The position numbers and the translations under genes were made by a program. A stretch of 64,000 bases of DNA, from assembly GCF_018986915.1 (NCBI RefSeq), contig NZ_CP076723.1:2451501-2515500 (forward strand), read 5' to 3'. Below, one piece after another: positions 17,263-26,928 of the stretch. This stretch comes from Geomonas oryzisoli (lineage in GTDB: Bacteria > Desulfobacterota > Desulfuromonadia > Geobacterales > Geobacteraceae). Position 1 is the first letter of the stretch. Every line of letters begins with the position of its first letter. The notes below the pieces were generated by a model. That model saw only the letters and a program-made list of their open reading frames with translations. It was not told the origin of the DNA and ran no database searches.

Positions 17263-17439
17263 TCAGCCGCCGCTGTTGCACTTCGTGTCCGAAGCGCTCC
17301 CCGCGGCGAACGTCGACAGCCCCTTCTTCACCTTCGCCGAACCGCAGGTCGGACAGTTGCACTCATCCACTGCAGCTCCCTTGTGCAGCTTCTCGAAACG
17401 GGTACCGCAGTCGTTGCAAACGTACTCGAATATCGGCAT
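17263..17439 (-). CDS. FmdB-family zinc-ribbon regulatory protein
   Basis: 58 residues: MPIFEYVCNDCGTRFEKLHKG then CNCPTCGSAKVKKGLSTFAAGS. The two Cys pairs (CNDC, CPTC) and the P-x-[YF]-E-Y start are diagnostic of the FmdB/CxxC_CxxC_SSSS family. Function is not settled; members are small cytosolic zinc-ribbon proteins, often called putative regulators. It starts 63 bp after the wecB stop in the same direction with a GGAGAG ribosome site. Too short for many gene callers but unmistakable. Confidence 0.9.
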   Translation of the reverse strand: MPIFEYVCNDCGTRFEKLHKGAAVDECNCPTCGSAKVKKGLSTFAAGSASDTKCNSGG

Positions 17440-17502
17440 CACAGCTCTCCTCGCCTTTTGTATGCAAACTCTCGCATATATTATAGCCGCGATAATTCTC
17501 TG

Positions 17503-18609
17503 TCAAGGTTTGATCGCATCCCCCTCCCCGCCGGCCAGCACTTTCCAGATGCGCTCAGAGGCGTGGCCGTCCCAGAGTTCTGGAACCCGCGCCCTTTCCT
17601 TTTTCGCCAGGCTTTCCCGGAGGCCGGCCAGGATTCCCTCGGGCGAGGTCCCCGCCAGCACGTTGCTGCCGATCTCGACGGTGATGGGGCGCTCGGTGTT
17701 CTCCCTGATGGTGACGCAGGGTACCCCAAGTGCCGTGGTTTCCTCCTGCAGCCCGCCGCTGTCGGTCAGGACGGCCTCGGCATCCTTCCAAAGAAAGAGA
17801 GCCTCCCGGTAACCCAAAGGCGGCAGCAGGACCACCTTGTCGGCCAGGCGAATGCCGTTTTCCTTCATCGTCTTCGCGGTGCGCGGGTGCACCGGAAAGA
17901 AGATGGTTCGGTTCCGTGCCAGTTCGTTCAAGGCCCGGGCAATCCCCGAGAAGGTCTCGCGGCAGTCGACGTTGGAGGGACGGTGCAGGGTGAGGAACAG
18001 GTAGGGGGACGCCTCCTTTTTCAGGTGGAACCCTTTCAGGAGCGTCTGGTCCTGGCGCGACAGGCACGCCACCTGATGCAACAGGTTGTCAACCATCACG
18101 TGCCCTACCGCGTGAATGCGCTCGGCCGGCTTCCCCTCCCTGAGCAGGTTCACGGTGCCGCTCTCCTCGGTGACGAAGAAATGGTCCGAGATGGCATCGG
18201 TCACCATCCGGTTGATCTCCTCGGGCATGGCAAGGTCGAAACTGCGCAGCCCCGCCTCGACGTGTGCCACCTCGATGCCGCACTTCTTGGCCACGATGGA
18301 ACAGGCCAGGGTGGAGTTGACGTCTCCCACCACCAGGACCAGGTCGGGGCGCTCCTTGAGGCAGACATCCTCGAAGGCCACCATGACCGCGGCGGTCTGA
18401 GCGGCATGACTGCCTGAACCACAGGTGAGCGAGTACCGCGGCTGGGGGATCTCCAACTCCTCGAAAAAGGTCCCCGACATCTCCTGATCGTAGTGCTGCC
18501 CGGTGTGCACGATGCTGCAACGGACCGAACCGCAGGCGAGCGAGGCGCGGTAGATGGGAGCGATCTTCATGAAATTGGGGCGGGCACCGGCAACCAGCAA
18601 GACGTTCAT
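17503..18609 (-). CDS. wecB: UDP-N-acetylglucosamine 2-epimerase (non-hydrolysing)
   Basis: 368 residues covering the full family length. Starts MNVLLVAGARPNFMKIAPI (the GARPNFMK motif binding UDP), with VHTGQHYD, VVGDVNSTLA, HVEAGLRS, LTLHRPSNVD, and TDSGGLQEE with GVPCVTIRENTERPIT at the C-terminus, all conserved active-site or UDP-binding segments. It interconverts UDP-GlcNAc and UDP-ManNAc for surface polysaccharide. No other polysaccharide gene is adjacent, so it appears to be a stand-alone supply enzyme. Upstream 18610-18787 has no gene. Confidence 0.95.
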   Translation of the reverse strand: MNVLLVAGARPNFMKIAPIYRASLACGSVRCSIVHTGQHYDQEMSGTFFEELEIPQPRYSLTCGSGSHAAQTAAVMVAFEDVCLKERPDLVLVVGDVNSTLACSIVAKKCGIEVAHVEAGLRSFDLAMPEEINRMVTDAISDHFFVTEESGTVNLLREGKPAERIHAVGHVMVDNLLHQVACLSRQDQTLLKGFHLKKEASPYLFLTLHRPSNVDCRETFSGIARALNELARNRTIFFPVHPRTAKTMKENGIRLADKVVLLPPLGYREALFLWKDAEAVLTDSGGLQEETTALGVPCVTIRENTERPITVEIGSNVLAGTSPEGILAGLRESLAKKERARVPELWDGHASERIWKVLAGGEGDAIKP

Positions 18610-18787
18610 GTTTTTCCTCGTCGGTCAGCGGCCGATGTCGCGCGGGGGGACGGGCCGCTGCATTTTATTTTAGGTCAAACAACATTGTAAGTTTTTAACA
18701 TTGAGACCCATGAATGCAATCGGCCGAGAAAAAATCTGGGGAAAACAAAACATCAGAACGACATTCTATCGATGAAATTAATTTTAG

Positions 18788-18816
18788 TTGACCTCCGGAC
18801 GGCAAACTCATAGTAT
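18788..18816 (+). promoter_or_regulatory. Sigma70 promoter of the chemosensory operon
   Basis: TTGACC (18788-18793), 17-bp spacer, TAGTAT (18811-18816). It predicts a leader of about 110 nt before the TTG start at 18936. This 326-bp intergenic region holds nothing else recognisable. Confidence 0.55.
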
Positions 18817-18935
18817 TGGCCTGATTTCGGCTGATTACCTTTTACCAGATCGTTTTATTTTGACGTACACAGGACTTACCGCCACTGCTCTTGCTTCGAG
18901 CCTGTTACCAAGATACGCAGGAAGGGAACAGCCAC

Positions 18936-20867
18936 TTGCCACTGCAAATCCTCATCATAAGCGACAACGAGTCCTTCACCACCTACCTTGGTGAACTGCT
19001 GCAGGATGCCGGACACGCCACCCGTTCCGTCGCGCAGGAAAAGGAGGCCTTTCCCGCCATCAGGAGGCAGAAGCCGGATCTGATCATCCTCGCGCTGGAA
19101 GCCTCCAAGATCGCCCCCCTCGCCATAGAACACAGGGTGCAGACGCCGGAAGGACCGCGGTCGGTCCCCGTCATCGTCATCTCCGAATGTCTGCGGCTCG
19201 AGGCGGAACTGTTGCAGGTCTTCGACTTCATCGGCAAGCCACTGGACGTGAAGCGTCTTTTGGAGGACGTCGCGGCGGTGGCGCTCAGGAAATCTCTCCC
19301 GTCCCAGGACCAGGAGCTCGAACCGCGTTTGGCCGCCGTCTTTTCCCGGCACATCCTCTCCCGCAGCGGCCTTCATTTCGACCAGCGCAACCGGCCGGCC
19401 CTGACCAGGGGGTTGCTCAAACGGATGTCGGCGCTGCGCCTGACCGACTTCAAGGAGTACTTCCAGTACCTCAAAGAGCACGGCGAGGACCGCCACGAGC
19501 TCCAGAAACTGCTGCAGTTTCTGACCGTCGGCGAGACCTATTTCTACCGCTACCCCGCCCACTTCGAGGTGCTCAAAGAGCGTTTTGCCGAGCACGCCAT
19601 CTCCACCGCTCCCATCCGGATCTGGTCGGCGGGGTGCTCCACCGGGGAGGAGCCCTATTCCATCGCGATGGCGCTCATGGAAGCGCTCCCCGACTGGCGG
19701 CAGCGGGACATCAGGATCATCGCCACCGACATCAACAACCGCTCCCTGAAAAGGGCGCGCGACGGGGTCTACTCCCCGTGGTCGATGCGGATCACCACTC
19801 CCGAGCAGTCCCAGCGCTATTTCAGGCGGGTCGGAGAGAGTTTCCTGATCCGGGACGAGGTCAAGCAGCTGGTGCAGTTCTCGCACCTGAACCTGTCGAT
19901 CCCCTGCCGTGAACCGGTCTGCGACGAGCTGCAGAACCTCGATGCCATCTTCTGCCGCAACGTCCTTATCTATTTCACGCCGGAGACCGCCTGCGGAATG
20001 CTGCAGCGGTTCACCCGGGCGCTGAAGCCTTCGGGCCTGCTCTTTCTCGGGCACTCCGAAACGCTGCTGCAGCGCGGCCTGGACCTGGAACTCAGACGCA
20101 GGGAGCGCAGTTTTTACTACGTGAAAAGCGCCTCTGCCGCCGAGCCCGGCGTCATCACGCCCCTCCCCTTGGCACCGCCGGCCGAGGCGGATCCCTACAG
20201 CGGCCTGACCGCAGAGCAGATCCGGCTGGCAACGGCATGGCTCAACGAGCAGAAACCGTGGCAGGGAGAGGCGAATCCTACGCCGACCCAGACCCCGCCC
20301 CAGCCATCGGAGCGGTCGGATCGGTCGCAGCCGCCTGAGCCATCGCGGCCGGTCGCCGCGGCGCAGGACGACGCGCAGCTGCTGCAGGCGGCACGCGAGC
20401 TTTTTGATCGCGAGGAGTTCGACCCGGCCCTGGAGCTTCTGGAACTGGTGCTGCGGCGTCGCCCCGACCTGCCGGAAGCCTTGGTCCTGAAGGGTTTCAT
20501 CCTGGCGGGGAAAGGTGCACTGGAGCAGGCGCTGACGACCAGCGAGCGGGTGCTCGCCCTGAACGACCTCCTCCCGGAGGCCTACTTCCTCAAGGGGGTG
20601 CTTCTGGATGCGGCGGACCGGCTCGACGAGGCGGCCCGGGAGTACCGCAAGGCGCTCCTTTTGGACCACGACTTCATCATGCCGCGCTTCCACATGGGGC
20701 GGCTGCACCTGCGCCAGGGACGACTCGCCGAGGGGACGCGTGAGATCAGGAACAGCATCAAGATCCTGTCGCGCTGCGGCGAGGAAGAGACCATCCCCTT
20801 CTCCGGGGGGCTCACCAGGGCGGTGTGCATGCTGCAGCTGCAGAATACGCTGGCACGGGTAACCTAG
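18936..20867 (+). CDS. cheR: CheR methyltransferase with N-terminal pseudo-receiver and C-terminal TPR
   Basis: 643 residues from a TTG 9 nt after AGGAAGGG (a further TTG at 18891 lacks a site). Residues 3-118 fold like a receiver (LQILIISDNES, PDLIILALEAS, VPVIVIS, FIGKPLD) but the phospho-acceptor Asp is replaced by Ala and the acidic pair is SDN, so it is a pseudo-receiver. Residues about 130-400 are CheR: the all-helical N domain, then IWSAGCSTGEEPYSIAMAL (SAM site), IIATDINNRSLKRAR, FCRNVLIYF. After a Pro/Glu-rich linker come TPR repeats (about 470-620). It methylates glutamates on the co-encoded MCP. TPRs are typical of CheR proteins in alternative chemosensory pathways such as Frz or Wsp. 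Confidence 0.9.
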   Translation: MPLQILIISDNESFTTYLGELLQDAGHATRSVAQEKEAFPAIRRQKPDLIILALEASKIAPLAIEHRVQTPEGPRSVPVIVISECLRLEAELLQVFDFIGKPLDVKRLLEDVAAVALRKSLPSQDQELEPRLAAVFSRHILSRSGLHFDQRNRPALTRGLLKRMSALRLTDFKEYFQYLKEHGEDRHELQKLLQFLTVGETYFYRYPAHFEVLKERFAEHAISTAPIRIWSAGCSTGEEPYSIAMALMEALPDWRQRDIRIIATDINNRSLKRARDGVYSPWSMRITTPEQSQRYFRRVGESFLIRDEVKQLVQFSHLNLSIPCREPVCDELQNLDAIFCRNVLIYFTPETACGMLQRFTRALKPSGLLFLGHSETLLQRGLDLELRRRERSFYYVKSASAAEPGVITPLPLAPPAEADPYSGLTAEQIRLATAWLNEQKPWQGEANPTPTQTPPQPSERSDRSQPPEPSRPVAAAQDDAQLLQAARELFDREEFDPALELLELVLRRRPDLPEALVLKGFILAGKGALEQALTTSERVLALNDLLPEAYFLKGVLLDAADRLDEAAREYRKALLLDHDFIMPRFHMGRLHLRQGRLAEGTREIRNSIKILSRCGEEETIPFSGGLTRAVCMLQLQNTLARVT

Positions 20868-20898
20868 CCGGACCCACCGCCGCTACGAGAGGTATTAG

Positions 20899-21435
20899 AT
20901 GGGAGACGACAACAGCTACGACATCCGCACCATCCTCAGCCAGATGCGCGAGGAATACTGGCAGGCGCTTGCCGAGGAGGAAACCGAGGCGAAGGAGACG
21001 GTGGAATGCCTGGTCTTCACGCTGGGGGGTAAACGCTACGCCTTCGAGACCCACTACGCCTGCGAGGTGATCCGGGTCCCCAAGCTCGTGCGGGTACCGG
21101 CGGTGCAGAGCCTGATCAAGGGGATCTTCAACCTGCGCGGCGAGATAACCGCCGCCATCGACATCCGGCCCATGCTGGGGCTCCCCCAGCCCGAGATCGG
21201 GGCGACGGGAAGGATCCTGGTGGTGCGCGGCGACAACTTCACCACGGGGATCCTCGCCGAGGCGGCGCACGGCGTCCAGGGGCTCTGTTTCGAGAATTTC
21301 GAGCCCTTCACTTCCGGGTCCGGGACCAAGGCGGACTTCGTCCGCGGACACTTCAACCTCGAGGACGGCAACGTCATCCTGCTCGACGTGGAGGCGCTGC
21401 TCGCGGATCCGGAACTGCTGGCGGGCGAGGCCTGA
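20899..21435 (+). CDS. cheW: CheW coupling protein
   Basis: 178 residues. A 30-residue charged helical N-extension precedes the CheW fold: VECLVFTLGGKRYAFETHYACEVIRVPKLVRVPAVQSLIKGIFNLRGEITAAIDIRPMLGLP, which contains the RG/FNLRGE core that contacts receptors and CheA P5. The remainder (GRILVVRGDN, TGILAEAAHGVQGL) completes the double barrel. It docks the MCP encoded next to the CheA. 31 bp after cheR. Confidence 0.93.
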   Translation: MGDDNSYDIRTILSQMREEYWQALAEEETEAKETVECLVFTLGGKRYAFETHYACEVIRVPKLVRVPAVQSLIKGIFNLRGEITAAIDIRPMLGLPQPEIGATGRILVVRGDNFTTGILAEAAHGVQGLCFENFEPFTSGSGTKADFVRGHFNLEDGNVILLDVEALLADPELLAGEA

Positions 21436-21505
21436 GCCGGTACGGACGGGCTGCCATAAAGATTGCTAAGGCTCAGAACATAAACTAGATACTGGGGTTT
21501 TCGAC

Positions 21506-23242
21506 ATGTCCAACAAGCTATCGGTAAAGATCGTCAGCGTCCTGATCATGGTCATGGTGGTCATCATGACCGCCTTCTCGGTCTACTTCGTCCGCTCGCG
21601 CCGGGCCAACATGGAGGAGGAACTCCTCTCCAAGGGGCGCATCCTTGCGCAGACCGGTGCCCGGTCGATGGAGCGCATCCTCGAGGAGGCAGTGGCCAAC
21701 GGCACCCTGACTCAGGAACAGCTCTTCGACGAGCACTACGTCCCGATCCCGAACACGGAGCCGCAGAAGTTCCACACCCAGTTCGACCGGTTCACCGACC
21801 AGGCGGTGCAGGCGCTCGAGGATGAGTTCCTGAAGGACGACCAGATCGTGTTCGCGGTCCTCACCGATAAAAACGGCTATATCCCGACCCACAACTCCAA
21901 GTATTCCGTCCCCCTTACCGGCGACCGGGAAAAGGACAAGCTCAACAACCGCACCAAGCGGATGTTCAACGACCCGGTGGGGCTCGCGGCGGCGAAGAAC
22001 GTGGAGCCGATGCTGAAGCAGGTCTACCAGCGCGACACCGGCGAGACCATGTGGGACCTCTCCGCCCCGGTCTACGTGAAGGGGAAACACTGGGGCTCCT
22101 TCCGGATCGGCTTCTCCATGGTGAAGACCGAGCAGAAGGGGGCCGAGCTCAGGAACCAGATCGTCGGGAGCATGGCGGTCATGCTGCTGGTTGCCAGCAT
22201 CACCATCCTGGTGGTCGTAAGCCGCGCGGTGCAGCCGTTACGCAAGCTGACCGAGAAGGCGCACAAGATCACGGGGGGCGATCTGGACGAGACCATCCCC
22301 GTCGAGAGTAACGACGAGATCGGCGAACTGGCCGAGGCCTTCAACGTGATGACCACCGTGATCGTGAGGGACCTCAAAGACGAGATCGGGCGCTCGGGCC
22401 GCCTGATCGCGTCGGTGAAGGAGGCGGTGATCCAGCTTTCCAGCGCCGCCAACGAGATGATGGCCATCAGCGCCCAGCAGGCGTCGGGCTCGACGCAGCA
22501 GGCAAGCGCGGTCCAGGAGGTGACCACCACCAGCGAGGAGATCGCCATCACCGCGAAGATGATCACCGGCAACTCCAAGAGCGTCGAGGCGGTCGCCGAG
22601 GACACCACCAGGAACTGCAACAACGGCCGCGAAGACGTCACCAACGCCATCGAGGGGATGGGACAGGTGAGAAGCCAGGTGCAGAGCATCGCGAAAAGCA
22701 TGCTGGAGCTTGGCGACAACAGCCAGAAGATCGGCGGCATCGTGGAGATCATCGACGAGATCAGCGACCAGACCAACCTCCTCGCGCTCAACGCCGCCAT
22801 CGAGGCGGCGGGTGCGGGCGAGGCGGGCAAGCGTTTCGCCATCGTGGCCCAGGAGGTGAAGCGCCTGGCCGACCGGACCGTGGACGCTACCCGCCAGATC
22901 AAGGGGCTCATCGGCGAGATCCAACGCGCCACCAACAACACCATCATGGTCACCGAGGAAGGGACCAAGGCGGTCGACGCGGCCTCCCAGCTGGTGGACA
23001 AGGTGCAGTTCTCCTTCGCGTCGATCATGTCCACCGCCCACGAGACCGCCCGCACCGCCAAGGAGATCACCCTCTCCACCCAGCAGCAGACCTCGGCGTG
23101 CGAGCAGATGGCGGAGACCATGTCCGAGGTGCGCGACGTGGCGCAGCAGGTGGCGCTGTCGGCCCACGAGACCGAGAAGGCGATTGCCGAGATCCTCGAG
23201 CTTGCCGAGCGCCTGAAGGAGATCACCGAGGAAGAGGCCTAG
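21506..23242 (+). CDS. Methyl-accepting chemotaxis protein
   Basis: 578 residues. TM1 at about 8-28, an extracytoplasmic sensor region about 30-212 (with [20 protein letters not shown], a Cache-like PAS strand), TM2 about 213-232 ([18 protein letters not shown]), HAMP about 233-290 ([25 protein letters not shown]) and a C-terminal signalling domain whose hairpin tip [44 protein letters not shown] is the universal MCP motif. The tail lacks a CheR-docking pentapeptide and ends EEEA. It is the only receptor in the operon and its stop abuts the cheA start directly, so stoichiometric coupling is likely. The ligand is unknown; Cache domains commonly bind amino or organic acids. Confidence 0.94.
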   Translation: MSNKLSVKIVSVLIMVMVVIMTAFSVYFVRSRRANMEEELLSKGRILAQTGARSMERILEEAVANGTLTQEQLFDEHYVPIPNTEPQKFHTQFDRFTDQAVQALEDEFLKDDQIVFAVLTDKNGYIPTHNSKYSVPLTGDREKDKLNNRTKRMFNDPVGLAAAKNVEPMLKQVYQRDTGETMWDLSAPVYVKGKHWGSFRIGFSMVKTEQKGAELRNQIVGSMAVMLLVASITILVVVSRAVQPLRKLTEKAHKITGGDLDETIPVESNDEIGELAEAFNVMTTVIVRDLKDEIGRSGRLIASVKEAVIQLSSAANEMMAISAQQASGSTQQASAVQEVTTTSEEIAITAKMITGNSKSVEAVAEDTTRNCNNGREDVTNAIEGMGQVRSQVQSIAKSMLELGDNSQKIGGIVEIIDEISDQTNLLALNAAIEAAGAGEAGKRFAIVAQEVKRLADRTVDATRQIKGLIGEIQRATNNTIMVTEEGTKAVDAASQLVDKVQFSFASIMSTAHETARTAKEITLSTQQQTSACEQMAETMSEVRDVAQQVALSAHETEKAIAEILELAERLKEITEEEA

Positions 23243-25285
23243 ATGGCGAACCGTTACCTGGAGATCTTCTGCCGGGAGGCGGAGGAACATCTGGCCTCGC
23301 TGCAAAGCGGCCTCCTGGTGCTGGAGAAGAACCCCGCCCGGACCGACCTGCTGCACGAGCTGCTGAGAAACGCCCACACCCTGAAGGGGTCGGCGCGCAT
23401 GGTGGGGCTTGCCGACATCAGCGCCATCACCCATACCATGGAGGAGCAGTTAAAGGGTATGGAGCGCGGCGAGCGCAAGGTGGACGCGCAGGCCATCGAC
23501 CTCTTGCTGCGCGGCGCCGACGCGGTGGCACTGATCACCTCCGCCCTGATGCGCGGGGAGGCGCCGGAGCTGGACGTGGAGCGCTTCGTCGCGGAATACG
23601 ACCGGGGCGAGCTGGGGCAGCACCTCACCCCGGAGCCCAGGGAGGCCCAGCCCGAGGCGATCTCGGATACGGTGCGGGCGGACGTGAAGACCCTGGACCA
23701 GCTGGTGAACCTGGTCGGGGAGCTCATCATCAACAAGAAGCGCCTGGAGTCGAAACTGGACCGCCTCAAAGAGGTGACCTACGCGCTCCCCGCCGAGCAC
23801 GCCGCCCCGCTCGCCGAGTTCCGGGGCGATCTGGAGGAGGACGTCCTCTACCTCGACTACCTGATCCAGGAGCTGCACGGCAAGGCGATGGGGCTGCGCA
23901 TGCTCCCCTTGCGCACCATCTCCGACGGGCTGGAGCGCCTGGTTCGGGACCTGGCCCAGCAGTTGGGGCGCGAGGTGCAGTTCCAGATCGTAGGGCAGGC
24001 CATCGAGATGGACCGCGTGCTCCTGGAGGGGCTCAAACCGATCCTGATCCACCTTTTGACCAACGCCCTCAGCCACGGCATCGAAAGCCCCGAGGTGCGC
24101 GCCGCCGCCGGGAAACCCCGGCGCGGCACGGTGCTCCTTTCGGCCCGCCACCAGGGGAACTCGGTCCTGGTCGAGGTGCGCGACGACGGACGCGGCATGA
24201 ACCCCGCCGGCATCAAGGCGGCCGCGGTGTCGCGGGGGGTGATCGATCACCGCGAGGCGGACGGGCTTTCCGACGAGGAGGCCCTCTACCTGACCTTCCG
24301 TCCCGGCTTCTCCACCGCCGAGATCGTCACCGACGTCTCCGGGCGCGGGGTGGGCATGGACGTGGTGAAGAAGAACATCGAGCGGGTCAAGGGGGGCGTG
24401 ACCCTGGCCAGCGAGTTCGGCAGCTTCACCCAGGTCACCCTGCAGCTGCCGCTCACCCTCTCGGTGCTCGATGCGCTCATCGTCGCCTGCGGCGGCGAGA
24501 CCTTCGCCATCCCCACCACCTACCTGCAGGAGATCGTCAAGGTGCGCGCCAGCGAAATCGACACGCTGGGCAGCGGCGAGGTGATCAAGGTGCGCGGCGC
24601 GACCACGCCGCTGTACAGCCTGTCCGGCATGCTGGGGCTATCCGCACGCCGCGAGACCGGCGACCTGCCGCTGTCGGCCGTGGTGCTCAAGCACTGCGAC
24701 CAGCGCATCGCCTGCGTCGTCGAGGCCCACCTGGGCTACAGCGAGGTGGTGGTCAAGGGACTGGGGAAGCAGTTCCGAAACGTCCGGTTCCTGTTCGGCG
24801 CCACCATCCTCGGGGACGGCAACCCCGCCCTGATCCTGAACGTCCCGGACCTGTTCGAGTCCGGGCGCGGCGTGCAGCGCACCCCGCTGTCGGCCGAAGA
24901 GGTACAGGCGGCCCAGCGCCGCCTCAAGGTGCTGGTGGTGGACGACTCCATCACCACCCGCACCATGGAGCAGAGCATCCTGGTCAGCCAGGGGTACGCG
25001 GTGGTAACCGCCGTCTCCGGGGAAGACGCACTCGAGAAAAGCGCCGAGGAGCGTTTCGACCTGGTCATCTCGGACGTCGAGATGCCGGGGATCAACGGCT
25101 TCGAGCTGACCAGGGCGCTCAGGGCCTCCGAGCAGTACCGGGAAACGCCGATCATCATCGTTTCCTCGCTGTCGCGTGACGAGGACAAGCGCCAGGCACT
25201 GCAGGCGGGCGCCCAGGCCTACATCGTCAAGGGGGCCTTCGACCAGGGGCTGCTGCTGGAAACGGTTCAGATGCTGATCGGATGA
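23243..25285 (+). CDS. cheA: CheA hybrid histidine kinase with C-terminal receiver
   Basis: 680 residues. HPt domain at 1-110 with phospho-His45 in NAHTLKGSARMVGL; P3 dimerisation about 140-205 (VKTLDQLVNLVGELIINKKRLE); HATPase about 205-410 (LTNALSHGIESPEVR N box, DDGRGMNPAG and GRGVGMDVVKKNIERVKGGVTL G boxes); CheW-like P5 about 415-540; then a receiver about 555-680 (VLVVDDSITTR, DLVISDVEMPG with phospho-Asp). No separate P2 domain is evident. CheA-REC hybrids are typical of Frz/Wsp-like and alternative cellular function pathways, the REC acting as a phosphate sink or output. ATG directly follows the MCP stop. Confidence 0.95.
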   Translation: MANRYLEIFCREAEEHLASLQSGLLVLEKNPARTDLLHELLRNAHTLKGSARMVGLADISAITHTMEEQLKGMERGERKVDAQAIDLLLRGADAVALITSALMRGEAPELDVERFVAEYDRGELGQHLTPEPREAQPEAISDTVRADVKTLDQLVNLVGELIINKKRLESKLDRLKEVTYALPAEHAAPLAEFRGDLEEDVLYLDYLIQELHGKAMGLRMLPLRTISDGLERLVRDLAQQLGREVQFQIVGQAIEMDRVLLEGLKPILIHLLTNALSHGIESPEVRAAAGKPRRGTVLLSARHQGNSVLVEVRDDGRGMNPAGIKAAAVSRGVIDHREADGLSDEEALYLTFRPGFSTAEIVTDVSGRGVGMDVVKKNIERVKGGVTLASEFGSFTQVTLQLPLTLSVLDALIVACGGETFAIPTTYLQEIVKVRASEIDTLGSGEVIKVRGATTPLYSLSGMLGLSARRETGDLPLSAVVLKHCDQRIACVVEAHLGYSEVVVKGLGKQFRNVRFLFGATILGDGNPALILNVPDLFESGRGVQRTPLSAEEVQAAQRRLKVLVVDDSITTRTMEQSILVSQGYAVVTAVSGEDALEKSAEERFDLVISDVEMPGINGFELTRALRASEQYRETPIIIVSSLSRDEDKRQALQAGAQAYIVKGAFDQGLLLETVQMLIG

Positions 25286-25346
25286 GTAGCTGCCAGATAA
25301 CGGCTTGATGCGCGCGTGATGGCCGCGCCAAGGAAGGATACGTTTT

Positions 25347-26417
25347 ATGACCACGAGGGTTCTGCTGGCCGACGACTCCCTCCTCGCACGCCAGTTGCTG
25401 AAGGACATGCTGCAAGCAAGAGACGATATCCGCGTGGTCGGCGAGGCTTGCGACGGCAGGCAGGCCGTCGACCTGGCCCTGGCGCTCAAGCCCGACCTGG
25501 TGATCATGGACCTCCTCATGCCGGTGCTGGACGGCCTGGACGCCATCGAGGAGATCATGGCCCTTTGCCCCACCCCGGTGCTGGTCCTCTCCGCGGCGGT
25601 GGAGGCGAGCGAGGTGGACCGCGCCTTCATCGCCATCAAGAGGGGCGCGCTGGACGTGATGGAGAAGCCGACCCTGGACGACAACGGCGCGCTGGAGGGG
25701 TTCGCCGCCACCCTGCGGGAAAAGGTCCTGTTCCTCGCCAAGATCCGGGTGATCAGGCACCCCCGTCGCAAGCTGCGCATCGGCGAACCGCTGGGGACGC
25801 TCCCCGGCGGCCCAGGGCACAACATCCTCGCCATCGGCGCCTCTACCGGCGGCCCCAAGGCGGTGATGCGGCTTTTGAAGTCCCTGCCGGCTGATTTCCC
25901 CGGCGCGGTCTTCGTGGTGCAGCACATAGCGCAGGGATTTGCCGCGGGGTTCGCCACCTGGCTGGACCGGGAATGCGCCCTGCCGGTGCGGCTGGCGGGT
26001 GACGGGGTCCCCTACCGCCCCGGCGAGGCCCTGATAGCGCCCGACGGCAGGCACATGACCGTTGTCGAAGGGTTGATCCGGCTCAACGACGCCCCGCCGG
26101 TCAACTGCTGCCGCCCCTCCATCGACATTTTTTTCGAGTCGCTGGCCCGGCAGCGCTGCGATCAGGTGGTGGCCGTGCTGCTGACCGGCATGGGGCGCGA
26201 CGGCGCCCAGGGCATGCTGCGCATCAAGGAGGCCGGCGGCACCACCATCGTCCAGGACGAGCCGTCCTGCGCAGTCTTCGGCATGCCCAAGGCCGCGATC
26301 ACCCTGGACGCGGCCGACCAGGTGGTCCCCCTGGACCTCATTCCGGCGGCATTGGATAAACTGTTCGTGGCGGAGCGCCCCGAACCTGCAAGCGGCGTTT
26401 TCGCACCGCACAACTGA
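25347..26417 (+). CDS. cheB: CheB protein-glutamate methylesterase
   Basis: 356 residues. Receiver at 1-120 (LLADDSLLARQLL, phospho-Asp55 in VIMDLLMPVLDG), linker, then the methylesterase domain about 165-345 with the catalytic triad: Ser in IGASTGGPKAV, His in FVVQHIAQGFA, Asp in MGRDGAQGM. It removes methyl groups from the operon's MCP, opposite to the CheR. A good match to family length. Confidence 0.95.
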   Translation: MTTRVLLADDSLLARQLLKDMLQARDDIRVVGEACDGRQAVDLALALKPDLVIMDLLMPVLDGLDAIEEIMALCPTPVLVLSAAVEASEVDRAFIAIKRGALDVMEKPTLDDNGALEGFAATLREKVLFLAKIRVIRHPRRKLRIGEPLGTLPGGPGHNILAIGASTGGPKAVMRLLKSLPADFPGAVFVVQHIAQGFAAGFATWLDRECALPVRLAGDGVPYRPGEALIAPDGRHMTVVEGLIRLNDAPPVNCCRPSIDIFFESLARQRCDQVVAVLLTGMGRDGAQGMLRIKEAGGTTIVQDEPSCAVFGMPKAAITLDAADQVVPLDLIPAALDKLFVAERPEPASGVFAPHN

Positions 26418-26436
26418 CCCACAAAGGAGACGCGCC

Positions 26437-26808
26437 TTGAAAAAAAAGATCCTCATCATCGACGACAGCGAACTGGTACTTGCCATGGCCAAGGACGCCC
26501 TTGACCAGGCCGGATACCAGGTGGTAACCGCCACCAACGGCATAGAGGCCAACCGCTTCATCTTCTCCAAGGACAAACCCGACCTGATTATCATGGACAT
26601 CATGATGCCCATGCTGGACGGCAACAAGAAGGCGAAGCTTCTGAAGGAAAACGAGGTGAGCCGGGACATCCCGATCCTGCTCCTCTCCTCCAAGAGCGAA
26701 GTCGAGATGCGCGAGCTCGTGAACGAAGCCAAGGCGGACGGCTACATCCTGAAGCCGTTCACCCCGGAGCAGATCATGAAGGCGGTGAGCTCGGCGCTGG
26801 GCCGATGA
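26437..26808 (+). CDS. cheY: Single-domain response regulator (CheY-like)
   Basis: 123 residues from a TTG start 9 nt after AAAGGAG. A pure receiver: KKKILIIDDSELV (acidic pair D9 D10), phospho-Asp54 in DLIIMDIMMPMLDG, Ser/Thr in LLSSKSE, Lys in YILKPFTPEQ. As last gene of the operon it is the likely diffusible output of CheA. The product is not preceded by an obvious flagellar cluster, so the target could be pili, biofilm or gene expression. Confidence 0.9.
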   Translation: MKKKILIIDDSELVLAMAKDALDQAGYQVVTATNGIEANRFIFSKDKPDLIIMDIMMPMLDGNKKAKLLKENEVSRDIPILLLSSKSEVEMRELVNEAKADGYILKPFTPEQIMKAVSSALGR

Positions 26809-26814
26809 GCCGGC

Positions 26815-26868
26815 GGGCCGGGCAGAGTGTAAAAAAACGAACAGTTCTCTTTTTTACAGCGCCCGGCT
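26815..26868. terminator. Complex hairpin after the chemosensory operon
   Basis: An inner arm TGTAAAAAA/TTTTTTACA (26828-26858) within an outer CCGGGC.../GCCCGG arm (26819-26868). Reads as an imperfect nested hairpin and a possible transcription terminator. Confidence 0.5.
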
Positions 26869-26928
26869 AAACAGCCGTTCTACCGACATTTCACCGCAAG
26901 GCAACACCAAGGTGTAAAAAAACGAACA
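26827..26928. repeat. 17-bp direct repeat GTGTAAAAAAACGAACA, two copies
   Basis: Perfect copies at 26827-26843 and 26912-26928, 85 bp apart, with no gene in the stretch between cheY and the 99-aa gene. The first copy is part of the hairpin. Confidence 0.7.

Noticed and set aside
18876-20708. Minus-strand open frame (610 codons) opposite cheR
   Set aside because: Antisense shadow with low-complexity Arg/Leu/Gly composition; the plus strand encodes a full CheR.
23098-25179. Overlapping plus-strand frame (693 codons) inside MCP/cheA
   Set aside because: Out-of-frame shadow, Arg/Gly-rich without motifs.
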